DNA of 33,639 bases from Campylobacterales bacterium (GTDB taxonomy: Bacteria > Campylobacterota > Campylobacteria > Campylobacterales > Sulfurimonadaceae), in assembly GCA_026390115.1 (NCBI GenBank), contig JAPLGO010000014.1, forward strand, positions 1 through 33,639. The letters run 5' to 3'. Every line of letters starts with the position of its first letter. Position 1 is the stretch's first letter. A program made the position numbers and the translations under genes. Positions 1-8,248 of the stretch are shown in pieces. The notes under the pieces are model-generated. The model was given only the letters and a program-made list of their open reading frames with translations, did not search any database and was not told the DNA's origin.

Positions 1-243
1 AAAACTCAAACCGTTATATGCTCCGGTTTCATACTTTAGGTAACCGCCGATTGCATTCGCGCTACGGGTATAATCATCTTTCGTCGCATCACTTAAATCC
101 ATAGTTCTGGAAATACTGAACTCTCTAATCTGTCCGCTGGTCTTACCCTCGGAAAACATCGAACTTAAGTCCTCTGCACCATAAACATTTACTGCACTTA
201 GCAACCCTACTGTTATTACGCTTATTGTTATATGTCTTTTCAT
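1..243 (-). CDS. Outer-membrane porin, OprD-like (5' part only)
   Basis: The first 81 codons of a minus-strand gene are present; the rest lies beyond the left edge. The product starts MKRHITISVITVGLLSAVNVYGAE in sense, a typical signal peptide with probable cleavage near residue 22. It continues with a segment containing GKTSGQIREFSISRTMD and GGYLKYETG, which resembles the first strands of OprD/Opr-type porins of Campylobacterota. It would form an outer-membrane beta-barrel for solute uptake. An AAGGGG ribosome binding site lies about 8 bp before the ATG. Family assignment rests on memory of the N-terminal motif only; substrate unknown. Confidence 0.7.
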   Translation of the reverse strand, partial: MKRHITISVITVGLLSAVNVYGAEDLSSMFSEGKTSGQIREFSISRTMDLSDATKDDYTRSANAIGGYLKYETGAYNGLSF

Positions 244-425
244 TTTAATGTACCCCTTCAATTCTAAAGTAGGTAATCCTAAACCATATAAGTAGCATGA
301 ACATAGCAAAGTAAAATATTGTCAACAAAATTGTAAATTTATTTCTATAAATTACGAAAAGTTACACTTTGTGAGGATTTATTTCAAAGTTGTTACTATT
401 GGTATTTTATTCTCTGAATATCTTT
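244..425. promoter_or_regulatory. Upstream region of the porin gene
   Basis: This 182-bp AT-rich gap lies between the DUF2798 gene and the porin gene, both on the minus strand. Its length and the strong AAGGGG site beside the porin ATG suggest the porin has its own promoter here. On the minus strand there is a TTGACA near 325, but a good -10 hexamer at standard spacing is not obvious, so I do not assign exact promoter boxes. No hairpin terminator was recognised. Confidence 0.3.
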
Positions 426-650
426 TTATTTTGATGCAATCTTCATAGCAAGTTTACGAGCTAGCGGAAACACAATCAATACACTCGGAAATGCAATAGC
501 ATACGCAACAATCCATGCATGAAACCACATTTCTACAAAGCCATCTACCAATCCCAAATTAATAAATGAAATCGCTCCGGACATAATCAAGCTCATAAAA
601 CCTGAAAGGAAAAGTGCCTGTACCTGATGAAGATATTTAACTGAAACCAT
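426..650 (-). CDS. DUF2798 family small membrane protein
   Basis: This 74-residue protein has two membrane segments, roughly residues 10-32 and 42-64, and a short basic C-terminus. The pattern FLSGFMSLIMSG followed by WFHAWIVAYAIAFPSVLIV fits the DUF2798 family, whose members are small inner-membrane proteins of unknown function. A strong AAAGGAG ribosome binding site precedes the ATG. It stands alone: the next minus-strand gene begins 182 bp downstream and nothing coding is seen for 445 bp upstream. Confidence 0.8.
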   Translation of the reverse strand: MVSVKYLHQVQALFLSGFMSLIMSGAISFINLGLVDGFVEMWFHAWIVAYAIAFPSVLIVFPLARKLAMKIASK

Positions 651-1095
651 TTTTTCTCCTTTTAATTACTGCCACATGCTATCGTGATATTTTACGAAAT
701 TCCCATATCTGCTCTGAAAGAAATACACTTGCGGTGCCAATATTTATTAATTAAACTTCTTGCATAACCCAAAAAAGATCTAAAAATTGCTATTCTAAAT
801 GTATAACGAATTATGAAAAACTACAACTGTCAAACGGGTAGTCAAAAATAGTATTTTTTTTTGAAAATTAGTAGATATCTATCTCGTTAAAGTTCATAAA
901 AGTACCTCGTATATTAAAATGCCATCCAAAACTTTTTAAGATTTTATGTGTTTAGAATCAGTATGATACTGAATTTTAGTTATATTTTTAAGCTATTTGA
1001 ATGATTTTTTATTTGACACAATACATCGATTTTTAAGTTCAATGATTTTAGAAATAACTAAGTAAAAAACAATATAATTTTAAAAAAGGGATTTT
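651..1095. other. Long intergenic region, no gene seen
   Basis: This 445-bp AT-rich stretch separates the divergent DUF2798 and AMMECR1-domain genes. Only ORFs of a few codons occur in it, none with a convincing ribosome binding site. It must hold the promoters of both neighbours. A TATAAT at 1073-1078 (plus) lies 17 bp before the ATG at 1096, with an AAGGGA site between them, so it could drive the AMMECR1 gene with a very short leader. I saw no tRNA fold, CRISPR repeat or clear terminator. A small RNA cannot be excluded by eye. Confidence 0.5.
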
Positions 1096-1668
1096 ATGTT
1101 GAATAATATTTTATTGCAGATAGCCAAAAGTGCCATACTTAGCAAGTTTGACGGTGGGAGTAGTTTAGATAGGGAGTCGCTTCTTCAAAAATATCCATTT
1201 TTAAATAACAATGGTGCGGTGTTTGTCACTTTAAATTGTGACAATCAGTTACGCGGTTGCATAGGTTCTATTGCACCTTACAGAACTTTGTTGGATGATG
1301 TCTTGCACAATGCTGTCTCAGCGGCATTCGGTGACCCTAGGTTTGCTCCGCTTAGCAGTCGGGAACTTGGAAATTTGACGCTAGAAGTCTCAGTTTTAAG
1401 TGAGCCGACAATTTTAGAGTATAAAGATTATGATGATTTAGTGAAAAAAGTAAGACCTTTTATCGATGGGCTTATTTTAAAACATGGCTCCTATCAAGGA
1501 ACTTTTTTACCTCAAGTTTGGGAGCAGCTTCCTCATGCCGAGCAGTTTTTGGAGCATCTTAGCATGAAAGCAGGTGCAAATCCCTCTATATATGCTCTGC
1601 ACCCTACTATTTATCGCTATGAGGTTGAGCATATTAAAGATAATTTCAAAAATATAAAAGGAGTTTAG
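1096..1668 (+). CDS. amrA: AmmeMemoRadiSam system protein A (AMMECR1 domain)
   Basis: The 190-residue protein is a single AMMECR1 domain. The family signature LRGCIGS is at residues 52-58, followed by FGDPRFAPLS (78-87) and the C-terminal block with GTFLPQVWEQLP (135-146). AMMECR1-domain proteins are conserved from archaea to humans and commonly encoded with a MEMO-like protein and a radical SAM enzyme, hence the name AmmeMemoRadiSam; the reaction is not established. The MEMO-like gene follows after 2 bp, so the two form an operon. The radical SAM member is not adjacent and is absent from this window. Confidence 0.92.
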   Translation: MLNNILLQIAKSAILSKFDGGSSLDRESLLQKYPFLNNNGAVFVTLNCDNQLRGCIGSIAPYRTLLDDVLHNAVSAAFGDPRFAPLSSRELGNLTLEVSVLSEPTILEYKDYDDLVKKVRPFIDGLILKHGSYQGTFLPQVWEQLPHAEQFLEHLSMKAGANPSIYALHPTIYRYEVEHIKDNFKNIKGV

Positions 1669-1670
1669 CC

Positions 1671-2456
1671 ATGAAACGAAATATGAGCGTTGCGGGCAGT
1701 TTCTATCCAGCCAGAGCAGTTGAGATTCAAAAATTTTTTGAACATTTCAGTACAATTTATGATGAAGCTTTTACCTTGCCAGACATAAAAAGCAGAGCCG
1801 TCATAGTGCCACATGCCGGGTATGTTTATAGTGGATATACGGCAAATGTTGCTTATAGAGTACTGCAGAAACAGGGTATAAAAAAATTTGTCATTATTGG
1901 ACCTTCTCATAGAGTGGGCTACGATGGAGTAAGTCTCTGTAACTTTCAAAGCTATGACACCCCTTTTGGAGAGATAACTGCTGCAACTGATTTGGCTCAA
2001 AAAATAAATGAGAAATTTAATCTCACATGCCTTAGTTCGGCGAACCATGAGCATAGCACAGAGGTGCAGTTTCCTTTTGTAAAATATTATATGGAGGATG
2101 CAGAGATTGTTGAGCTTGTTTACTCAAATGCCAACACAGGAGAGATTTCTAAAATCATAGATTTTGTACTCCAGCAAGAGGAGTGCGGAGTGATTATCAG
2201 TACCGATTTAAGCCACTTCTACTCACTGAAGGAGGCGAATCAAATAGATGAGTTATGCCTAAAAGCAATAGACAAATTAAGTATAAATGCACTCCATGGC
2301 GGCTGTGAAGCATGCGGAATGATTGGTGTCGAAGCCATGATTATGAGTGCAAAAAAACTTGGGCTTCATTCTACCATTTTGGATTACAGAACAAGTGCAG
2401 ACGCCAGCCATGACGATAGCAGAGTTGTCGGGTATGTGAGTGTTAGTTTTTCATAA
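1671..2456 (+). CDS. amrB: AmmeMemoRadiSam system protein B (MEMO-like)
   Basis: The 261-residue protein covers the full MEMO fold, which is related to extradiol dioxygenases. Conserved putative metal-site residues are visible: His48 in VPHAGYVYSG, His80 in IGPSHRVG, Asp179 and His182 in STDLSHF, and Cys212/Cys215 in GGCEACG. Human MEMO1 binds metal through the equivalent His, His and Cys residues (from memory). The start ATG is 2 bp after the AMMECR1 gene stop, with a GGAG site overlapping that stop, which implies translational coupling. The gene ends convergently, 19 bp from truC, with no obvious terminator between. Confidence 0.92.
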   Translation: MKRNMSVAGSFYPARAVEIQKFFEHFSTIYDEAFTLPDIKSRAVIVPHAGYVYSGYTANVAYRVLQKQGIKKFVIIGPSHRVGYDGVSLCNFQSYDTPFGEITAATDLAQKINEKFNLTCLSSANHEHSTEVQFPFVKYYMEDAEIVELVYSNANTGEISKIIDFVLQQEECGVIISTDLSHFYSLKEANQIDELCLKAIDKLSINALHGGCEACGMIGVEAMIMSAKKLGLHSTILDYRTSADASHDDSRVVGYVSVSFS

Positions 2457-2475
2457 ATCTGCTTGCGCTCTTTTG

Positions 2476-3201
2476 TCACCAGCCAAACTTCTCAAATAAA
2501 GATGTAAATATTTCATCTATCGGAGCAGTTATTTCTAACTTTTCATGGCTGTGTGGGTGAATTATCTCCAATTTACTCGCATGTAAAAGTAATCTGTTGC
2601 AGTTATATACTTCTCTTATGAATTTATTGTGCTCGCCTCTTCCATATTTTGTATCGCCTAAGAGATGGTGGGAAATATGTTTCATGTGTCTTCGTATCTG
2701 ATGTTTTCGCCCCGTCTTCGGCATCACCTCTACAAGCGAATAACGGATATTTTCATAACGACCAAGGGCATGGGGGAGTTCAACTGTGGCTAATCGTCTG
2801 TAATGCGTAATTGCCTCTTGTGCCTCTTTATTCTCTTTTGCTTTTTTGTCTGCAATTTTGTCCAGCTTTTCAACCAGAGAATGCTCTATAACGCCATCAT
2901 CATCCGTGTAGCCTCGAACAACTGCAAGGTAAGTTTTTTGGATTGTATGGTTTGCAAACTGCTCTGACATAAGCCTTGCGATATCACTATCGAGGGCAAA
3001 AATAAGAACACCTGAAGTCGGTTTATCAAGACGGTGAATCGGGTAGACCCACTGTCCAAGCTGGTCACGAAGCATCATCATGGCAAAATAGACTTCATGC
3101 CTATCTATCATAGACTTATGAACTAAAAGCCCGCTAGGTTTATTGATAGCGACAAGATGTACATCTTGATATAGGATTTCTAGTTTATACTCTTTCCACA
3201 T
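2476..3201 (-). CDS. truC: tRNA pseudouridine synthase TruC-like (RluA family)
   Basis: The 241-residue protein is an RluA-family pseudouridine synthase. The catalytic motif is PIHRLDKPTSG with Asp59 as the expected nucleophile. RKHQIRRHMKHISHHLLGD near residue 164 is another family block. The opening LEILYQDVHLVAINKPSGLL and HHLLGDTKYG resemble E. coli TruC, which makes pseudouridine 65 in tRNA. There is no S4 domain, as in TruC. The gene starts 12 bp after the DEAD-box helicase stop and is probably cotranscribed with it. The ribosome binding site is weak. The specific tRNA target is inferred from similarity only. Confidence 0.85.
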   Translation of the reverse strand: MWKEYKLEILYQDVHLVAINKPSGLLVHKSMIDRHEVYFAMMMLRDQLGQWVYPIHRLDKPTSGVLIFALDSDIARLMSEQFANHTIQKTYLAVVRGYTDDDGVIEHSLVEKLDKIADKKAKENKEAQEAITHYRRLATVELPHALGRYENIRYSLVEVMPKTGRKHQIRRHMKHISHHLLGDTKYGRGEHNKFIREVYNCNRLLLHASKLEIIHPHSHEKLEITAPIDEIFTSLFEKFGW

Positions 3202-3213
3202 GCCATCAAATAA

Positions 3214-4575
3214 CTATTTTGAAGTTTTACTTTTTTTTGCTGAAAAAGCCTTTTTGTTCGTAACTATTTTTTTTCTTGGCTCTGTTTTTTTATTTGTATC
3301 TGTTTTCTTTGTATCTGTTTTTTTAGTTATTTCTGCTCTCTTATTTGAAGAGGGGCTTTTCATGTTTCTTTTGTGGTAGGTAACTTCAGGTTTTTTATGC
3401 TCATTTTTGAGTTTTACTTCGTCAGCATCGGCTCTTCTGAGAGTCGGGTCTGGCTCAAAGCCTGCAACCGTCTCTTTTGGTATCTTCATACCTATTACTC
3501 TCTCAATATCTTTTATATCAAACTTTTCATACACATCAAGGAGCGAAATAGCCTCGCCGTCCCGCCCTGCTCGTCCAGTTCGCCCTACTCTGTGAACATA
3601 ATCCTCAGGAACCGAAGGAAGCTCGTAGTTTATAACATACGGCAACTCCTCTATATCTAACCCTCTTGAAGCGATGTCTGTTGCAACCAAAACCTTAATT
3701 ATTCCCTCTTTGAACTCATTAAGAGTCTTTTGTCTGTTTGCCTGCGTTTTATCGCCATGGATTATTCCACACTTCAAACCATCTTTTTTAAGTTCTATCA
3801 CCAACGCATCGGCACTAGCTTTGGTTCTTGTAAATACCAAAACCTGCGGATAGTTTCTTGAACCAATCAAATAGGCGAGAAGTGCCGCTTTTTTGTCGGT
3901 ATCCACCATGTAGGCGATCTGATTGATAGTATCGACTGTTGAATTCTTTTTAGAAATCTCTATAAATGTAGGTTTCGTAAGCAAAAGCTTTGATAATTTT
4001 CTCACTTTATCACTGTATGTAGCGGCGAAAAGAAGAGTTTGATGTCGTTTTGGAAGCAATGGATGCACTTTTCGAAGTTCTTTTGCAAACCCCATGTCAA
4101 GCATTCTGTCCGCTTCATCAACTACAAAAATTTCAACTTGTGAAATATTAAGCCCTTTTTCCACATGCTCCATAAGTCGCCCCGGAGTAGCAATAATAAT
4201 GTCAATGCCTTTTTTTAACAATCTCTGCTGAGACTCTAAATCTTTTCCGCCGACTAAAACCGCACACCCCAAACTCATGTATTTAGAGAAGCTCTTCATA
4301 TCTTCAAAAATTTGAATAGAGAGCTCACGCGTTGGAGATAAAATTACTCCTCGGATGACTCTGTCCTCAGCTGCAGTCGTATTTCTAAGCCTTTGCAGAA
4401 GTGGAAGTCCAAATGCAGCCGTTTTGCCGGTTCCTGTTTGAGCAGTGGCAAAAATATCCTCTTTTGCTAACACTAAAGGGATAGCTCTTTTTTGAATTGC
4501 AGTCGGATGTTCAAACCCTAACTCTTTTATCGCACCTAAAAGCGGTTTGATAAGTCCTAATTTCTCAAATGACAT
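3214..4575 (-). CDS. DEAD-box ATP-dependent RNA helicase (RhlE/DeaD type)
   Basis: This 453-residue superfamily 2 RNA helicase has all the core motifs: Q motif (HPTAIQ, 23-28), Walker A AQTGTGKT (45-52), PTRELS (81-86), TPGR (130-133), DEAD (153-156), motif III as AAT rather than the usual SAT (184-186), and HRVGRTGR (328-335). The tail after about residue 385 is rich in lysine and threonine and carries short KKTDT-type repeats at 418-431, probably an unstructured RNA-binding extension. It would unwind RNA in ribosome assembly or cold adaptation. It is followed by truC. The 83-bp AT-rich region upstream probably contains its promoter. Confidence 0.95.
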   Translation of the reverse strand: MSFEKLGLIKPLLGAIKELGFEHPTAIQKRAIPLVLAKEDIFATAQTGTGKTAAFGLPLLQRLRNTTAAEDRVIRGVILSPTRELSIQIFEDMKSFSKYMSLGCAVLVGGKDLESQQRLLKKGIDIIIATPGRLMEHVEKGLNISQVEIFVVDEADRMLDMGFAKELRKVHPLLPKRHQTLLFAATYSDKVRKLSKLLLTKPTFIEISKKNSTVDTINQIAYMVDTDKKAALLAYLIGSRNYPQVLVFTRTKASADALVIELKKDGLKCGIIHGDKTQANRQKTLNEFKEGIIKVLVATDIASRGLDIEELPYVINYELPSVPEDYVHRVGRTGRAGRDGEAISLLDVYEKFDIKDIERVIGMKIPKETVAGFEPDPTLRRADADEVKLKNEHKKPEVTYHKRNMKSPSSNKRAEITKKTDTKKTDTNKKTEPRKKIVTNKKAFSAKKSKTSK

Positions 4576-4658
4576 AAATTACCTTATAAAAATATGTGAA
4601 ATTTTAACATATTAAACAAAATATAAGCTATTTATATATAACTAATAATCAAACTGAT

Positions 4659-5525
4659 TCATAAAATTTTTATCTTTTTACTTTTAACATAAAAATAGAC
4701 CCATACAAATGCCGCGCCAATGCTCATTCCAAGGCTTAGAACCTGCCCAAATGTTATAACATCACAACAAACATACCCTATCTGCACATCGGGTGCACGA
4801 TAAATCTCTGCGATAAACCTGAAAATACCGTAACTTATGGCATAGATTAAAATCAACTCTCCGCTGAATCTCTGAAATCTTCTGTAGGCGTAAACAACAA
4901 GAAAAACTCCAAAACCCTCTAGTGCTGCCTCATAAAGTTGTGATGGGTGGCGGAGAACTCCGTCCACAAAAATTCCCCAGCTTACATCGGTTGCACGACC
5001 TATCAGCTCTTGATTTAAAAAATTGCCGATTCTGCCAAAAACAAAGGCAAGAGGAACACTCAGAGCCACTAAATCGATTATCTTTCCAAACGCAACACTG
5101 TATTTTTTACAAAAAATATAAGTACTGAGGACAAAGCCAATAACTGCACCGTGGTAACTCATACCTCGTATGCCTATAAATTCACCGTTTTGAAATGGAT
5201 TAAAAATCTGCCATGGGTGGGATAAAAAGTAGAGTGTTTGCGTGTCGTAAAAGAGTACGTATCCAAGCCTTGCACCCAAAATTACACCGATTTCTACATA
5301 GATAAAATAGATATCTATCTGATTGGCGGTAATCTCCAACTTATCTTTTTTAATAAAGTATTTACCGATATACAGAGCACTTGTCAGGGCTAAAACATAC
5401 ATCATCCCATACCAATGAACCGGAAGAGAAAATATATGGAAAGCTACAGGGTTAAAAGTGTCGTAAATATGGTTCCAGCTACTGTTTGGCACCACAAGGG
5501 AAGTTGTTATTTCATTCGGAAGCAT
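4659..5525 (-). CDS. lgt: Prolipoprotein diacylglyceryl transferase
   Basis: Lgt moves diacylglycerol from phosphatidylglycerol to the lipobox cysteine of prolipoproteins in the inner membrane. The 288-residue length and multiple membrane helices fit. The Lgt signature GRIGNFLNQELIGR is at 164-177, with HWYGMMY (37-43), SYHGA (123-127, His125) and HPSQLYEA (193-200) also conserved. The start codon lies 1 bp beyond the Fe-S protein stop, and its AAGGAA ribosome binding site overlaps that stop, so it is the last gene of a hemN-FeS-lgt operon. Confidence 0.97.
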   Translation of the reverse strand: MLPNEITTSLVVPNSSWNHIYDTFNPVAFHIFSLPVHWYGMMYVLALTSALYIGKYFIKKDKLEITANQIDIYFIYVEIGVILGARLGYVLFYDTQTLYFLSHPWQIFNPFQNGEFIGIRGMSYHGAVIGFVLSTYIFCKKYSVAFGKIIDLVALSVPLAFVFGRIGNFLNQELIGRATDVSWGIFVDGVLRHPSQLYEAALEGFGVFLVVYAYRRFQRFSGELILIYAISYGIFRFIAEIYRAPDVQIGYVCCDVITFGQVLSLGMSIGAAFVWVYFYVKSKKIKIL

Positions 5526-5526
5526 T

Positions 5527-6804
5527 TTATTTCCTTAGGGCTTCAGCTATAAGCTCAATCGGATTTTTGAAAATTGTCTCAACCCCTGCACTGCTCATAG
5601 AGTTATTTATCTGCATTCTGCATGCACTGCACTCAGCACTCACTATGTCCGCACCGCTTCTTCCTATCATATGTGCTTTTGGAATACCTGCTGCATGTGC
5701 AAAGTGGTACTTTTCAGTCTGCATAGTTATTCCGCCAAAACCGCAACATGCGTTCGGGTCGCTCATCTCTGCTATCTTGTAGTTTTGTTTTATAAGGTTT
5801 CTCGGCTCCTGATGGATTCCCTGCATTTTTTTAGCATGGCATGGGTCGTGGTAGGTCACAATGCGGGTATCTTTTTTCTTTGAGGCCAAAAGGTGTTCTA
5901 AATGGGTATGGTGCTGCAACCACTCTGTTGCCATAAAGATTTTGCCCTTGATTTTTTTAGCACGCTCAAGCCACTCAGGCTGGTCATGAAAGTAGTGTTC
6001 GTAGTCGATTTTGAGCATTGCAGAACATGTAGCTTCAGGAACAATAATAGCTTCTATATCGTTTCCAAAACTCTCAAAATATTTGATGTTGTGTTTTGCA
6101 TTCGCATCCACCGTATCAAAATCGCCTGTAAAATAGGCAGGTGCCGAACAGCATTTTTGGTCTTTTGCTAAAAAAGCGTCAATCTCCAACGCCTTTAATA
6201 TTTCCAAAAGAGAATTTCCGATATCAACATAGTTGTAATTGCCCAAACATCCTATAAAAATCGCAACCTTTCTTTTTCCGCCGTTGTTTATATTCTCTTT
6301 GTGAGAATTCAAAAATGATGTTTTTTTAAGGCTCGGAAGGAGTCTATCTGTTTTTATCATAGGCAGGTTAAAACGGCTATTCATCGAATCTATCTCGTGC
6401 TTAATTTTAAATCCGCATGTCTGGAATGTCCAGCCAAGTTTAAAAGCTATGTCATTGAGCCAGCGGTGGCGAAGAAGCAAAAAGAAAGCTCTTTTGTACC
6501 AAGCAATACCGAATTTTTTAGCGATGTCGGAGCGAACCTGTTCGATTATCATGTCGGTAGGAAGTGCTTTTGGACAAACTTCTACACAGTTGGTACATAA
6601 AAAACAGCTCTCAAAAATATCTTTTGCATTTTTGTCTAACTCTAATTTACCCTTGTGATATGCTCCCAGAAGGTCTATAAAGCCCCTTGGAGAAGTAACT
6701 TCATCGGCATTTACATTGTGAATAGTACAAACCGGAATACATTTTCCACACTTTATACACTCATCTGAGATAGCACTAAAATCAAAAATATTCCCATCTG
6801 CCAT
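5527..6804 (-). CDS. GlcF/GlpC-like (Fe-S)-binding oxidoreductase subunit
   Basis: The 425-residue protein has two N-terminal 4Fe-4S motifs, Cys16/19/22/26 and Cys67/70/73/77, each CxxCxxCxxxC. Two C-terminal CCG-type domains follow, with KCCSAPAYFTGD and later HDPCHA and ACCGFGG. This is the architecture of GlcF, GlpC and the heterodisulfide reductase HdrD family, electron-transfer subunits that normally work with a flavoprotein dehydrogenase. No such partner is in the window. It sits 2 bp after hemN and 1 bp before lgt. From memory, Helicobacter pylori also has a glpC-like gene next to hemN, so the pairing may be old. The substrate cannot be deduced. Confidence 0.85.
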   Translation of the reverse strand: MADGNIFDFSAISDECIKCGKCIPVCTIHNVNADEVTSPRGFIDLLGAYHKGKLELDKNAKDIFESCFLCTNCVEVCPKALPTDMIIEQVRSDIAKKFGIAWYKRAFFLLLRHRWLNDIAFKLGWTFQTCGFKIKHEIDSMNSRFNLPMIKTDRLLPSLKKTSFLNSHKENINNGGKRKVAIFIGCLGNYNYVDIGNSLLEILKALEIDAFLAKDQKCCSAPAYFTGDFDTVDANAKHNIKYFESFGNDIEAIIVPEATCSAMLKIDYEHYFHDQPEWLERAKKIKGKIFMATEWLQHHTHLEHLLASKKKDTRIVTYHDPCHAKKMQGIHQEPRNLIKQNYKIAEMSDPNACCGFGGITMQTEKYHFAHAAGIPKAHMIGRSGADIVSAECSACRMQINNSMSSAGVETIFKNPIELIAEALRK

Positions 6805-6806
6805 GT

Positions 6807-8174
6807 TTAGACCGTTTTAGAGAATGTCTTTGAGCTTTGTGAATGTTTCTTCATATAGGCATCAAAAGGCATTGCAATATTTCTTATAAGCAAAGTTCCT
6901 GTTTCGGAACACTCGATATGATTTTCATCCATTTTTAAAAGTGCATCATCCTCAAAAGGTTTCAAAGCTTCGATTGCATCCGCAAAATAGGTTTTAAATT
7001 CAACATTAAAAAGTTTTTCAAATCTTTTTATATCCAGCTTGAAGTTGCTCATAAGTTCCATGATTACGAACTGACGGATTTGGTCGTCCACTGTTAAAAC
7101 TACACCTCGTTCAAATGGGAGTTTTCCTGCATCAATTGCCTCTTCATATTCATTCATATCTTTAAAGTTCTGGTTATAACTGTCCACACCTTCACCGATA
7201 GAAGTAAGACCTACTCCGATTAAATCTGCTCCGCCTTTGGTTGTATATCCTTGAAAATTTCTGTGAAGTTCGCCCTTTTCTATCGCTTTAAAGAGCTCAT
7301 CTTCCGGCTTTGCAAAGTGATCCATTCCTATCATCTTATAACCATGAGAAGTTAAAAAATCTATAGTAAACTGCATAATGCTAAGCTTCTCATCAGGGAG
7401 AGGAAGCGTTGTCTCATCGATTTTACGCATCGTTTTTTTAAGCCAAGGAACATGCGCGTAGTTAAAAACTGCAAATCTGTCAGGATTGAGGCTTAAAGCA
7501 AGGGAGAGTGTCTCTTTAAAAGTTTCCAGCGTTTGGTGCGGTAAGCCATAAATCAGGTCAACATTCACTGAGTGCATATTGTACTTCCGAGCCAAATCCA
7601 TTGCATCTTTTGTCATTCCATAAGGCTGTACACGATGCACTGCAAGCTGCACTTTTTCGTTAAAATCTTGAATTCCAAAACTTACACGATTAAATCCAGC
7701 CTCACTCATTACCCGCATCTGCTCTTCATTAATATGACGAGGGTCAATCTCACAGCTAATTTCAGCATCTTTTACAAAATTTGGAAAGTAGGATTTAATC
7801 TCTTCTATAATCTCTTGTAACTGCGGTGCTGAAAAAAAAGTTGGAGTTCCTCCGCCAAAGTGCATCTGAATAACTTCACGGTTACAGTTCAAATGTTTAG
7901 ATAAAATTTTCAATTCTCTTTTGAGATACTCCATATAGCGAACCATTTTGTCATCTTTTGAAGTAAATACAACATTACATCCACAGAAGTAACAGGCATT
8001 GCGACAAAAAGGAAGATGAAAATAGAGACTTAAAGGACGAGCCGAGTCTTGCGACTCCAGTTTTTTAATATATATGTCATACTCGTAACTGTCACTGAAC
8101 TCTAAGGCTGTCGGATAACTTGTATAGCGAGGGCCGGGTTTAGAATACTTTGTAAATTTTGCAAAATCTAACAT
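6807..8174 (-). CDS. hemN: Oxygen-independent coproporphyrinogen III oxidase
   Basis: HemN is a radical SAM enzyme that decarboxylates coproporphyrinogen III to protoporphyrinogen IX without oxygen. The cluster motif with Cys57, Cys61 and Cys64 lies in FCRNACYFCGCN, with the extra HemN cysteine at 66. FGGGTPTFF (about 113-121) is the SAM-binding glycine motif, and the opening PGPRYTSYPTA is typical of true HemN. The length of 455 residues is full size. It heads a tight hemN-FeS-lgt operon. A TATAAA at 8189-8194 on the minus strand is a possible -10 giving a very short leader. Heme supply fits the cytochrome-based respiration suggested by ccoIS and cytochrome c553. Confidence 0.96.
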   Translation of the reverse strand: MLDFAKFTKYSKPGPRYTSYPTALEFSDSYEYDIYIKKLESQDSARPLSLYFHLPFCRNACYFCGCNVVFTSKDDKMVRYMEYLKRELKILSKHLNCNREVIQMHFGGGTPTFFSAPQLQEIIEEIKSYFPNFVKDAEISCEIDPRHINEEQMRVMSEAGFNRVSFGIQDFNEKVQLAVHRVQPYGMTKDAMDLARKYNMHSVNVDLIYGLPHQTLETFKETLSLALSLNPDRFAVFNYAHVPWLKKTMRKIDETTLPLPDEKLSIMQFTIDFLTSHGYKMIGMDHFAKPEDELFKAIEKGELHRNFQGYTTKGGADLIGVGLTSIGEGVDSYNQNFKDMNEYEEAIDAGKLPFERGVVLTVDDQIRQFVIMELMSNFKLDIKRFEKLFNVEFKTYFADAIEALKPFEDDALLKMDENHIECSETGTLLIRNIAMPFDAYMKKHSQSSKTFSKTV

Positions 8175-8248
8175 TTTTAATCCAATATTTTATAATTTTC
8201 TGTAAAGTGGTGAGATTATCTCTAAAAAGTGTTGAAAGAGTTATAAAA

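Noticed and set aside
1013-1041. TTGACA at 1013-1018 as a -35 box for the AMMECR1 gene
   Set aside because: No -10-like hexamer lies at 16-18 bp spacing, and the genus-type promoters here do not rely on a -35. Chance in AT-rich DNA is likely.
1665-2054. Open frame of 129 codons antisense to the MEMO-like gene
   Set aside because: It is fully inside a clear coding gene, has no ribosome binding site and resembles no protein family. The same applies to the other internal antisense frames in the window.
3285-3330. Short direct repeats in the helicase gene as a CRISPR-like or mobile repeat
   Set aside because: They encode the lysine/threonine-rich KKTDT tail in frame and are too short and irregular for a repeat array.
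6807-8174. HemN-like gene as the missing radical SAM member of the AmmeMemoRadiSam set
   Set aside because: It has the full HemN N-terminus, the CxxxCxxCxC pattern of coproporphyrinogen oxidase and family length, so it is a heme enzyme.
8205-8225. GAGAT-A-ATCTC inverted repeat between msbA and hemN as a terminator
   Set aside because: The stem is only 5 bp of mostly A-T pairs and no T-tract follows on the transcribed strand.
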